10,640 nt of DNA from Acidimicrobiales bacterium (GTDB lineage Bacteria; Actinomycetota; Acidimicrobiia; Acidimicrobiales; Palsa-688). The notes beneath the pieces are model-generated. The model did not search any database. It was not told the DNA's origin and was given only the letters and a program-made list of their open reading frames with translations. Position 1 is the stretch's first letter; every line of letters starts with the position of its first letter. The DNA lies in NCBI GenBank assembly GCA_030039575.1, contig JASHVH010000391.1, positions 1-10,640 of the forward strand, read 5' to 3'. Shown here in pieces: positions 1-6,600 of the stretch. Both the position numbers and the translations under genes were made by a program.

Positions 1-499
1 CAGGGGGCACCCGTGGCCGGCCGGCTTCTCCTGCACCGCGGTTGACACGGCCACGGCTGAATTTGTCGTGTGGCAAACAGGCTCTGGTGCAGACCTCCAA
101 TCGGCCGTGGCGTCAAGTTGCGCAGTACCAATGGTGTGCCCACCCATCACGATCGGTGGACGGCGGTACATGGACGGCGGAGTGCGCAGCCCGCTCAACT
201 CCGACCTCGCCATCGGCCACGAACGCGTGCTGGTCGTCTCGGTCACCGTGCTGTCAGAGCCGAGCCAGCCGGATGGCCCCGGCCATGGCCAGCTGGTCTC
301 CGGGCTCGCCGACGAGCTATCTGCCCTCAGGTCGTCCGGCGCCGCGGTCGAAGTCATCGAGCCCAATGACGAGTTCCTGAAGGTGAGCGGGTGGGGCACG
401 TCACTCATGGACGTCGGCAAGGCGGCGGAGGCCTACATTGCCGGCACGCGTCAGGGCATGGAGGAGGCAGAACGCATCGCCGGCCTCTGGGGACGCTAG
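1..499 (+). CDS. Patatin-like phospholipase, C-terminal part (5' end outside window)
   Basis: Lipid acyl hydrolase of the patatin family, which uses a Ser-Asp dyad to cleave acyl esters of phospholipids or neutral lipids. The frame is open from the window edge (codons begin at base 2), so the start, the oxyanion Gly-rich loop and the GxSxG nucleophile lie upstream and cannot be checked. What is visible is the typical second half: an AVxASCAVP-like stretch (about bases 104-136), then RRYMDGG, whose Asp codon at 173-175 is the expected dyad Asp of the DG[GA] motif, followed by VRSPLNSDLAIG. The last third holds a helical region ending in EAERIAGLWGR. A GTG at 68 could be mistaken for a start, but homology runs through it. 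The next gene follows on the same strand after 122 bases, with possible hairpins between. The family call is good; the substrate is unknown. Confidence 0.82.
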   Translation, partial: RGHPWPAGFSCTAVDTATAEFVVWQTGSGADLQSAVASSCAVPMVCPPITIGGRRYMDGGVRSPLNSDLAIGHERVLVVSVTVLSEPSQPDGPGHGQLVSGLADELSALRSSGAAVEVIEPNDEFLKVSGWGTSLMDVGKAAEAYIAGTRQGMEEAERIAGLWGR

Positions 500-513
500 C
501 TCCGCCATCGAAC

Positions 514-551
514 CGCCCGGTCTTTTACCTACCGCCTGAGCCGGCCGGGCG
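514..551 (+). terminator. Possible hairpin after the patatin gene
   Basis: A 7-bp perfect inverted repeat, CGCCCGG (514-520) with CCGGGCG (545-551), starts 14 bases after the patatin stop codon. The loop is long (24 bases) and no T-run follows, so it is at best a weak or Rho-assisted terminator. In DNA this GC-rich such repeats also occur by chance. Confidence 0.25.
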
Positions 552-573
552 CCACGCCTACTGTGGGCACGTT

Positions 574-601
574 GGGCCCAAATAGGCCCGCTCGCCGAGC
601 G
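574..601 (+). other. Two adjoining small hairpins in the leader of the DUF4234-like gene
   Basis: GGGCC (574-578) pairs with GGCCC (585-589) around a 6-base loop. Immediately after, CGCTC (589-593) pairs with GAGCG (597-601) around a 3-base loop; base 589 can be used by only one of them. The pair ends 9 bases before the AGGAGG ribosome-binding site at 611-616. It could be the end of the upstream transcript or a structured 5' leader. No T-run is present and no known riboswitch fold was recognised. Confidence 0.3.
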
Positions 602-610
602 GTGCCCGTG

Positions 611-616
611 AGGAGG
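611..616 (+). promoter_or_regulatory. Strong Shine-Dalgarno AGGAGG for the DUF4234-like gene
   Basis: AGGAGG is followed by a 5-base spacer and the ATG at 622. This fixes the start of the downstream gene and contrasts with the three genes in the window that lack any clear ribosome-binding site. Confidence 0.8.
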
Positions 617-621
617 CGCAC

Positions 622-1479
622 ATGAGTGAAACCGCACCAGCCATGCCGGGCCCACCCGCAGGCCCCGGTGACGGGCGCTGGCCTGGCGGCCTATCGTCGG
701 CGGCGCCCTCCCCGGGTTACACAGGCGGGCCTGGGTGGCCAAACCAGGGGCCGCCCCCGGGCCCGTTGCCCTCGCCGGGCGGAGGCAACTGGTCAGGCAG
801 GCCGCCGCCTCCGCACCCCCCTCCGCCATCATCGGCTGACCGGGTGCGGGTGGCCTGGCAACGCCGGGCCGGTACGGACTACATATTCAATTTTTGGACG
901 GCCCTCGGCTGGACGGTGCTCACCTTGGGCATTTACGGGTACTACGTCTTTTACCAGTTGGTGAGGCGAATGCGTGACCACAACGCTCGCCGGCTCGAGC
1001 TCCTCGACGCCACCGTCACTTTTGCCTGGGAAGAGGCCGGGCGTCGCGGGCTGCAAGGTGAGCTGACCCCGTCTTTCCAGCGGGCCGCGGGCCACCTGGC
1101 TGTACTCAGGAAAATGACCACCGATTTCAGGGAACCACTGGTATTTACGGTGCTAACGCTGATCGCCGGCGGCATTGTCCACGTCGTCACCTTCATCTTG
1201 CTGGACCAGGATCTCGTCCAGCATGACCAAGCCGAGGTCGGGGTCGAGTACGAGATCGCGCTGATCTTTGGGCGTTTCGGTCAGAACCTGGCGTTCCCCG
1301 ACCAGAGGCGGGTGAAGCGCCGGCAAAATTACGTTGCCCGCGTCCTTGTCGCTATTTTCACGTTCGGCGTTTATTTCCTCTGGTGGTACCACGACATGAT
1401 GGTGGAGCCCAACAGGCATTTTTATACCAACTGGTCAGAGGAGGACGCTCTGGCGGGGGCGGTGCAGCGCCTTCTCTAA
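622..1479 (+). CDS. Proline-rich DUF4234-like integral membrane protein
   Basis: A 285-residue membrane protein of unknown function. Residues 1-72 are a Pro/Gly-rich, low-complexity cytosolic-type tail with runs such as PPPPHPPPP. Membrane segments are predicted by eye at about 91-112, 172-194 and 237-257. The first (WTVLTLGIYGYYVFYQLVRRMRDHN) and third (VLVAIFTFGVYFLWWYHDMM) both show the pattern 'T-hydrophobic-GIY-aromatic-x-W/Y...' followed by a charged helix, which is the hallmark of DUF4234-type proteins, so the protein looks like two related units joined by a charged helical stretch (about 115-170) and an extra membrane segment. Conserved-looking ends include NRHFYTNWSEED at about 264-275. 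The start is set by AGGAGG at 611-616. It may be cotranscribed with the patatin gene. The DUF4234 assignment is from motif memory; the biochemical role is not known. Confidence 0.7.
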   Translation: MSETAPAMPGPPAGPGDGRWPGGLSSAAPSPGYTGGPGWPNQGPPPGPLPSPGGGNWSGRPPPPHPPPPSSADRVRVAWQRRAGTDYIFNFWTALGWTVLTLGIYGYYVFYQLVRRMRDHNARRLELLDATVTFAWEEAGRRGLQGELTPSFQRAAGHLAVLRKMTTDFREPLVFTVLTLIAGGIVHVVTFILLDQDLVQHDQAEVGVEYEIALIFGRFGQNLAFPDQRRVKRRQNYVARVLVAIFTFGVYFLWWYHDMMVEPNRHFYTNWSEEDALAGAVQRLL

Positions 1480-1502
1480 CCCTCGGGCACGCCTGCCGTT
1501 CG

Positions 1503-1521
1503 CCCGGGCCGACGTCCCGGG
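1503..1521. terminator. Possible bidirectional hairpin between convergent genes
   Basis: In the 47-base gap between the convergent stop codons at 1479 and 1527, CCCGGG (1503-1508) can pair with a second CCCGGG (1516-1521) around a 7-base loop. The repeat is symmetric, so it could act on either strand. There is no T-run on either side and support is weak. Confidence 0.3.
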
Positions 1522-1526
1522 GGGCC

Positions 1527-2384
1527 TTATGTCGCGGTGTGCGTCGCTTTAGAGTGCGCCGCCGGCGGTCCACCCACACAAATAGGTTCGGGAAAAGATA
1601 TGGAGTTCACGAAATCCAGGACGCTCCTCGTTTCCGACAAAGAGGTCAGGGTCGCCTTCAAGCCAAGGGCGTGGCCGGCCGCCGTAGGGAGTGCTAATTC
1701 GGCGTAGTACTTGTCAGGGCTTGACGTCGAGTACGTGTCGAGATAGGAGGTGACCCCGCAGGCAACTACCTGTTGCGATTTTTCCTCCGAGGTCCCGGCG
1801 CCCTGGCTGACGGCCGGGAGCTCGGCCACGCTCGAGGCTGCCGTGATGACCACGTCCTCGGGCGGTGACGCGTGGCGAAAGACGACCCCTGCCTTTGGTG
1901 TGCCTGCATAGGTCCATCCGGCCGGGAAGAGAACGCTGAAAGCGTCGGACGTGTAGTAGCCAAAACGCCCGGGAGCGCTGAACCCGGTATCGGCACTGAT
2001 CCACCCGGTCACGGTCGAACCCCGGACCCTGTACCAACCCCCGGCCCGGTTGGTGTGGGCGAGAAGCTGGAGCACGGTGCCCTGAGCGGCGGTCCCGATC
2101 ACCTTGGCCGACTTCGACGGCCCCGCCCGCACATTGAGGCCGATCGGGGAGAGCACCGTTTGCGGGCCGCTGACGTGGCTAAGGGAAGTCGTCGTCGTGG
2201 TGGTCGACCCAGAGGTGCTGGTCGTCGACCTGCTCGTCGTGGTGCGCGCCGTAGTTGCGGTTGCGCTCCCACCCATCACGCTACATGCGCTTGCCAGCAA
2301 CGCCAGGACCGACAGGCCCAAGCCGGCGGAGATAGGCCACGACCGGCTAATCGTTCTACCGGCTGGTTTTTTCCTTGACAGCAC
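1527..2384 (-). CDS. SH3-domain lipoprotein with PsbP/LpqN-like C-terminal region
   Basis: A 285-residue exported lipoprotein. The N-terminus has a basic start (SRKKPAGR), a hydrophobic core at about 20-31 and a lipobox ASAC, giving lipidated Cys34 after signal peptidase II cleavage. Residues 40-70 are a Ser/Thr linker, a common surface tether in actinomycetes and possibly O-glycosylated. Residues 76-133 form a bacterial SH3 domain (GLNVRAGPSKSAKVIG ... GWYRVRG ... GWIS), a fold often used to bind cell-wall peptides. The remainder (about 140-270) begins YYTSDAFSVLFPAGW, a pattern seen in Mog1/PsbP-fold and LpqN-like secreted proteins, and contains Cys209 and Cys269, a possible disulfide. The start is GTG at 2382-2384; an in-frame stop lies 15 bases upstream, so little extension is possible. 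It is transcribed divergently from the MFS exporter across 69 bases. Lipoprotein and SH3 calls are strong; the C-terminal fold is inferred. Confidence 0.86.
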   Translation of the reverse strand: MLSRKKPAGRTISRSWPISAGLGLSVLALLASACSVMGGSATATTARTTTSRSTTSTSGSTTTTTTSLSHVSGPQTVLSPIGLNVRAGPSKSAKVIGTAAQGTVLQLLAHTNRAGGWYRVRGSTVTGWISADTGFSAPGRFGYYTSDAFSVLFPAGWTYAGTPKAGVVFRHASPPEDVVITAASSVAELPAVSQGAGTSEEKSQQVVACGVTSYLDTYSTSSPDKYYAELALPTAAGHALGLKATLTSLSETRSVLDFVNSISFPEPICVGGPPAAHSKATHTAT

Positions 2385-2410
2385 GTCGATGCCCGGATGC
2401 TAGCGCAGCC

Positions 2411-2454
2411 CGTCCCCGGTTAACAGGCAACCGTCGGTCTATGCTCCGGGGACG
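2411..2454. promoter_or_regulatory. 9-bp inverted repeat bracketing the MFS promoter (candidate operator)
   Basis: CGTCCCCGG (2411-2419) and CCGGGGACG (2446-2454) are perfect reverse complements, 35 bases apart centre to centre, in the 69-base spacer between divergent genes. The right arm overlaps the first base of the MFS GTG start codon and the left arm lies in the leader or promoter of the lipoprotein gene. This is the placement expected of paired operator half-sites that could shut off both directions. An RNA hairpin with a 26-base loop is the alternative reading, but it would fit poorly if transcription starts near 2452. Confidence 0.45.
2440..2445 (+). promoter_or_regulatory. Candidate -10 element (TATGCT), leaderless-type, for the MFS gene
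   Basis: TATGCT fits the actinobacterial TANNNT -10 pattern and ends 8 bases before the GTG start, so transcription would begin within about two bases of the start codon. TTAACA at 2420-2425 matches the -35 consensus at five of six positions, but its 14-base spacing is short. A GGGGA at 2448-2452 lies only one base from the GTG, too close for a normal ribosome-binding site. Confidence 0.42.
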
Positions 2455-4502
2455 TGAATGAGGAAGTGAGCGGCGCCAACTCCCGCCCCATGGCCAGGAC
2501 GGCCCCGGTAGAAGGGCCTCACGAACTCCACGGTCGTCAGCTGGCGGTGGTGTTCGTGGGGCTGGTGCTCGTCATGCTGATCGCGGCCCTCGACTCCACG
2601 ATCGTGGCCACAGCTCTGCCCACCGTGGCCCGCGATCTCGGCGGGCTCAACCACATTTCGTGGGTCACCACGGCCTACCTGCTGGCCCAGACGGTGGTCA
2701 CCCCGCTCTACGGCAAGATGGGCGACCTGTACGGCCGCCGGCCCGTACTGCAAGTCGGCCTGGTCATTTTCCTGATCGGTTCGGCATTGTGCGGCTTGAG
2801 CGGCAGCTTCGCCATGCTCATTGCGTTCCGTGCATTGCAGGGATTGGGCGGCGGCGGCTTGTTGGTGAGCGCCCAGGCGGCGATTGGCGACGTGGTGTCG
2901 CCTCGGGAGCGCGGGCGGTACCAGGGCGTTTTCGGGGGGGTGTTCGCCATTGCGACGGTGGTGGGCCCTCTTGTGGGAGGCGCGCTCACGACCGACCTTT
3001 CCTGGCGCTGGATTTTTTATATAAACCTGCCCATCGGTGCAGTCGCCTTCTTCGTGCTGGCCGCCACCTTGCCCAGTACCAAGGCTGCTTCCCGCCCGGT
3101 CATCGATTACGTCGGGACCGCCCTCCTTACGGTCGCGCTGGCCGCCCTGGTGCTCATGGTTAGCGTCGGAGGCACAACATACCCCTGGTTGTCCGGCGAA
3201 GTGATCGGGCTCGGCGTGGCCACGGTAATTGCCGTTGTATTTTTGGTGATGGTCGAGCGCCGTGCCGTCCAACCGGTGCTACCCATCCGCCTGTTCGCTA
3301 ACAGCGTTTTTACGAGCAGCGGGGTCGTGGCCTTACTGATCGGGTTCGCCATGTTCGGCGCCATCACTTTCCTTCCCCTTTATTTCCAATTGGTGAAGGG
3401 GGCGTCGCCGACCACTTCGGGCCTCGAGATCCTGCCGCTCATGGCGGGATTGCTCGTCACATCGATCGGTGGCGGCCAGATCGTCTCGCGCACCGGGAAG
3501 TACCGGGTGTTCCCCATCATCGGTACCGCGGTTATGACTCTCGGTTTGTTCCTGCTTTCTCTGCTCACCCCGAGCACGTCGGACGCCGTGGCGTCGCTTT
3601 ATATGTTCGTCACCGGTTTTGGCATCGGTCTTGTAATGCAAGTGCTCGTCGTGGCCGTGCAAAATGCGGTCGGGTACCAGGACCTCGGCGTGGCCACTTC
3701 GGGCAATACCTTGTTCCGCAATATCGGTAGCTCCGTCGGGACGGCGGTGATCGGTACCATCTTTGCCACCCAGTTGGCGTCCAAACTGGCGCACGATTTT
3801 CCCCATTCGCCCAACTTGGTCCAGGACAGCCGGACTCTCAGCTCGGCGGCTTTGGCCGCCCTTCCCCCCGGCGTGCGGTCCGACTTCCTCAACGTCTATG
3901 CGCAGGCTCTCGGCACCGCTTTCCGGGTGGCGGGCTTCGTTTCCATCGTGGCCTTCGTCGCCTCGTGGTTCATAAAGGAGCTCCCGATGCGGACCACGGT
4001 CACCACCGAAGGGATCGGTGAGGCGTTCGCCTCCCCGCGTACGCCGGACTCCCTGGCTGAGATCGGCCGGGCCCTCAGCGTGCTCGTTGGCCGGCGCAAG
4101 ATGGCGGCTTATTTTGCCCGGGTCGCCTCCGACGTGGGTGTGGACCTGCCGCTGGCCACCTGCTGGGTGCTCGTGACGCTGCGGCGGAGCCCCAGGCTTG
4201 ACGAACAGGCCCTGCGCGCCCTGGCCGAACAGCACAAGCTGACGCCCGAGGCAATTGACAGCGCGATTCGCGACGCCAGGGACCGGGCATTGGTAGACGC
4301 CAGCATGCAGCTGTCCCCGGCCGGGGCTGACATCGCGGACCGCCTCACCTCGGCCGTCCGGGAGCGCCTCGAGGGCCTGCTAGAGGGGTGGTCCCCCGAG
4401 CAGTACCCCGAGCTTGTCCAGTTGCTCGACCATTTTGCGACTGAGATCGTCTCGGGTTCGCCGGTGCCGACGGTGGGCCCGGCGGGGGAGCAGGCTGCCT
4501 AA
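2454..4502 (+). CDS. DHA2-family MFS multidrug exporter with C-terminal MarR-like winged-helix domain
   Basis: A 682-residue proton-driven drug exporter of the 14-helix DHA2 (EmrB/QacA) family fused to a cytosolic tail. Family marks: LDSTIVATALP in helix 1 (Asp47), motif A GKMGDLYGRRP at 87-97, motif B RALQGLGGG at 126-134, antiporter motif C GPLVGGAL at 171-178, and SWRWIFYINLPIG at 183-195. The transporter ends at about residue 508, the usual size for the family. Residues 512-682 are extra and soluble. Within them, about 565-668 read like a MarR-type domain: a helix-turn-helix-like stretch (LDEQALRALAEQHKLTPEAI), a short RALVD...LSPAGADIADRL wing region, and the helical ending LLEGWSPEQYPELVQLLDHF typical of MarR C-termini. 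The wing is short, so DNA binding is uncertain. The GTG start at 2454 is favoured by the leaderless-type promoter; ATG at 2490 is an alternative. The substrate cannot be told. It converges with the ABC exporter. Confidence 0.95.
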   Translation: MNEEVSGANSRPMARTAPVEGPHELHGRQLAVVFVGLVLVMLIAALDSTIVATALPTVARDLGGLNHISWVTTAYLLAQTVVTPLYGKMGDLYGRRPVLQVGLVIFLIGSALCGLSGSFAMLIAFRALQGLGGGGLLVSAQAAIGDVVSPRERGRYQGVFGGVFAIATVVGPLVGGALTTDLSWRWIFYINLPIGAVAFFVLAATLPSTKAASRPVIDYVGTALLTVALAALVLMVSVGGTTYPWLSGEVIGLGVATVIAVVFLVMVERRAVQPVLPIRLFANSVFTSSGVVALLIGFAMFGAITFLPLYFQLVKGASPTTSGLEILPLMAGLLVTSIGGGQIVSRTGKYRVFPIIGTAVMTLGLFLLSLLTPSTSDAVASLYMFVTGFGIGLVMQVLVVAVQNAVGYQDLGVATSGNTLFRNIGSSVGTAVIGTIFATQLASKLAHDFPHSPNLVQDSRTLSSAALAALPPGVRSDFLNVYAQALGTAFRVAGFVSIVAFVASWFIKELPMRTTVTTEGIGEAFASPRTPDSLAEIGRALSVLVGRRKMAAYFARVASDVGVDLPLATCWVLVTLRRSPRLDEQALRALAEQHKLTPEAIDSAIRDARDRALVDASMQLSPAGADIADRLTSAVRERLEGLLEGWSPEQYPELVQLLDHFATEIVSGSPVPTVGPAGEQAA

Positions 4503-4551
4503 TTCCGGCTGGGGGGATCTTGTGCCAAGCCCTTCGTCGCGGGAAAACCGG

Positions 4552-6342
4552 TCAGGTGCTCAGGAAACCACCCGATTGATGCTCCCACAAGTGCCGGTAG
4601 GTCCCGACCGGCCCGGCGAGGAGCAGCTCCCGGTGGGTCCCGACCTCGACTACCTTCCCGGTGTCGATGACGATGATCCGGTCCAGGTGGGCGATGGTCG
4701 ACAAGCGGTGGGCGACGACCAGTGCCGTGGACCTGGACATCAGGCGCCACAGCGCTTCCTGCACATAGCGCTCGGACTCGGAGTCGAGTGAACTGGTGGC
4801 CTCGTCAAGGATCAATACCGGCGCCGCCTTGAGCATGGCCTGGGCGATGGCGACGCGTTGGCGCTGACCACCCGACAGCTTGAGCCCGCGCTCGCCGACG
4901 ACGGTGTCGAAGCCCTCGGGGAGGTCTTTCACAAACTCCTGGACGTGGGCCGCCAATGCCACTGCTCGGACCCTCTCCATGTCTATGGGGCCTGGCTGGC
5001 CGTACCAGATGTTCTCCGCGATGCTGCGGTGGAGCATCTGGGGGTCCTGGGGGACATAGGAGACGGCCCGGCGGACGCTGTCCTGAGTGCACAACGCGAC
5101 GTCCTGGCCATCAATGAGGATCCGGCCCTTGTTGACGTCCATGAGCCGCAGTACGAGCCGGGTGATGGTCGACTTGCCGCCCCCCGAGGGCCCAACCACG
5201 CCAACGTGCTCGCCCGGCCGCAGTTCGAGGTTGAAGTCGTGCAGGAGGGGGCGGTCCTGGCGGTACGCGAAGTTGACGTGCTCGAAGCGGACAGCCCCGT
5301 CAGTCACGACCAGGTCGGGCGCCCCGGGGACGTCCACTACCTCTGGAGGGGTGTTGACGAGGGCGACGAGCTTCGCCGCCCGGCCGAGACCGCGGGACAA
5401 CTGGCGGATTTGCATAAAGCTTTCGATCAGTTGCGCTGAGACCTGCGAGGCGTAGAACAGCACCAGGTATATGACGCCGGCCCGAATGTCGCCCCGCACG
5501 GCCAGGACGACACCTACCAAAAGCGCGCCCCAAGTCATGAGCCCCACCGTCCCGCTCATCCAAACCCGCGTGACGGTGAACACTCTCCGAGCTTGCAGGT
5601 CGGCGCGGACCGAGGCGTCGAGGAGGCTCTCCACTCGCACGGACTCGGGCTCCTCGCCTGCCCCTACCAAAACGGTGGCGACGTTACGGATCACGTCGGA
5701 CGCAGTGCCCTCGGCCCGCGAATGAGCTCTCGAGAACCGCCGCGACGCTTCCGTCACGGGCCCCGACCGCTTGACGACCACGAACGCGAACACCGCCGTA
5801 AGGACCACCAGCACTACCGCCACCGGCCACGCCACGATCCCCAGCACGATGATGGCGCTCAGGACGACGATGATGATCCGCAGGACGCCCCAATGGAGGT
5901 TGTCGATCCCGTCCATCAGTGCCCACGAGAAGGCGCTCAGCGAGGACGCCACCTCACCCGAGGAATGGTCGACGTGCCAACGGTAACCCAGCCTGAGGAG
6001 CCGCTCGAAACTCCTGTGGATGCCGTTGGCGAAAGTCCGCAGACATCCCTCCCACTCGAGCCACCCGGACATGCGGTAGGCCGCCTGGCCCAGGATGATC
6101 AGGACGGCGTAGGCGACGATCAGTGACCCGAAGCGGGGCCAGAGCGCTGTGCCGGGCTTCAGGGTGGCGATCCGGTCCAGGACAGATGCGAACACCAGCG
6201 GGGTGGCTACATCGGTGATGGCCACGGCCACGACCAGGAAAGCGGCGGCGGTCACGAGCTTGCGCCCGTAGGGTCGCGCCACCTCGACGCAATAGCGAAC
6301 CGTTTCTCGAGTTGTTGCCGCCTCCCCCTCGAACTCGCTCAT
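4552..6342 (-). CDS. ABC exporter half-transporter (fused membrane and ATPase domains)
   Basis: A 596-residue type IV ABC exporter that would work as a dimer to expel a lipid, drug or peptide using ATP. The membrane domain (about 25-310) has six predicted helices near 27-49, 72-90, 150-172, 174-192, 265-283 and 288-308. The ATPase domain (about 345-596) is complete: Walker A GPSGGGKST 384-392, Q-loop Gln432 in YVPQDPQ, signature LSGGQ 489-493, Walker B VLILDE 509-514, D-loop SSLD, and switch His545 in AHRLST. Both ATP sites of a homodimer would be intact, so no second subunit is needed, and none lies nearby. The ATG at 6340-6342 is chosen because GGAGG sits 6 bases upstream; an upstream extension to 6405 would add 21 Trp/Arg-rich residues unlike a family N-terminus. 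It is divergent from the amidase gene. Substrate unknown; lone transporters of this kind are often annotated as multidrug or lipid exporters. Confidence 0.96.
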   Translation of the reverse strand: MSEFEGEAATTRETVRYCVEVARPYGRKLVTAAAFLVVAVAITDVATPLVFASVLDRIATLKPGTALWPRFGSLIVAYAVLIILGQAAYRMSGWLEWEGCLRTFANGIHRSFERLLRLGYRWHVDHSSGEVASSLSAFSWALMDGIDNLHWGVLRIIIVVLSAIIVLGIVAWPVAVVLVVLTAVFAFVVVKRSGPVTEASRRFSRAHSRAEGTASDVIRNVATVLVGAGEEPESVRVESLLDASVRADLQARRVFTVTRVWMSGTVGLMTWGALLVGVVLAVRGDIRAGVIYLVLFYASQVSAQLIESFMQIRQLSRGLGRAAKLVALVNTPPEVVDVPGAPDLVVTDGAVRFEHVNFAYRQDRPLLHDFNLELRPGEHVGVVGPSGGGKSTITRLVLRLMDVNKGRILIDGQDVALCTQDSVRRAVSYVPQDPQMLHRSIAENIWYGQPGPIDMERVRAVALAAHVQEFVKDLPEGFDTVVGERGLKLSGGQRQRVAIAQAMLKAAPVLILDEATSSLDSESERYVQEALWRLMSRSTALVVAHRLSTIAHLDRIIVIDTGKVVEVGTHRELLLAGPVGTYRHLWEHQSGGFLST

Positions 6343-6534
6343 TCCTGTCCTCCACTCGCGCCACGGGCACCTCCACCACGTGGCCTGCGCAGGGCTGGAC
6401 AGCACTGGGCGGCCGCCTCTGCCTTACCAGTCTGACGCCACACCTCCAGCGGGGCCACCGATTAAGCGCTCTGAGGCGCCGCCAGAGGACTACTCGGGCG
6501 CTCGAAGCCGGGTTGGGTTTGGTCGTCAGGGTCT

Positions 6535-6552
6535 TTTGGCGTCATTTGGCGT
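6535..6552. repeat. Tandem 8-bp repeat TTTGGCGT at 10-bp period
   Basis: Two copies of TTTGGCGT start at 6535 and 6545, separated by CA, about 35 bases upstream of the amidase -10 candidate. Direct repeats on one face of the helix are typical of activator or response-regulator sites. The short length means chance cannot be excluded. Confidence 0.4.
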
Positions 6553-6587
6553 TCGAGCCCGCCGGCTTTCCTGAGGCGGGGCCTAAG

Positions 6588-6593
6588 TAGTGT
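6588..6593 (+). promoter_or_regulatory. Candidate -10 element (TAGTGT), leaderless-type, for the amidase
   Basis: TAGTGT matches TANNNT and ends 7 bases before the GTG at 6601, placing the transcript start at or beside the start codon. No AGGAGG-like site is present in the preceding 12 bases. No convincing -35 element was seen. Confidence 0.4.
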
Positions 6594-6600
6594 CGTCGGG

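Larger units (their letters stand above)
6343..6600. promoter_or_regulatory. Divergent spacer between ABC exporter and amidase
   Basis: A 258-base stretch with no believable gene. It must hold the promoters for both flanking genes. Visible items: the exporter ribosome-binding site beside 6343; a tandem repeat TTTGGCGT at 6535-6542 and 6545-6552, one helical turn apart; an inverted repeat GCTCGAA (6500-6506) with TTCGAGC (6552-6558); and TAGTGT at 6588-6593 as a -10 candidate for the amidase. No clear promoter was found for the exporter strand. Confidence 0.5.

Noticed and set aside
401..832. Open frame on the minus strand across the patatin/DUF4234 junction
   Set aside because: It overlaps two supported genes on the opposite strand, is rich in Arg/Ala/Pro as expected of antisense GC-rich frames, and shows no recognisable motif.
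2185..2270. Short-period GTC/GTG-rich repeat-like DNA
   Set aside because: It encodes the Ser/Thr linker of the lipoprotein on the minus strand; the low complexity comes from the protein, not from a separate repeat element.
2439..3272. 277-codon minus-strand frame opposite the MFS gene
   Set aside because: It lies opposite conserved transporter motifs; its His/Gln/Arg-rich, low-hydrophobicity composition is that of an antisense shadow. The same applies to 3333-4235.
4503..4551. Terminator in the convergent gap between MFS and ABC genes
   Set aside because: Only a 4-bp stem (CTTG/CAAG, 4519-4529) with a 3-base loop could be found and no T-run follows; too weak to annotate.
6343..6405. Longer start for the ABC exporter at 6405
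   Set aside because: The extra 21 residues are Trp/Arg-rich and unlike family N-termini, while the ATG at 6340-6342 has GGAGG at ideal spacing.
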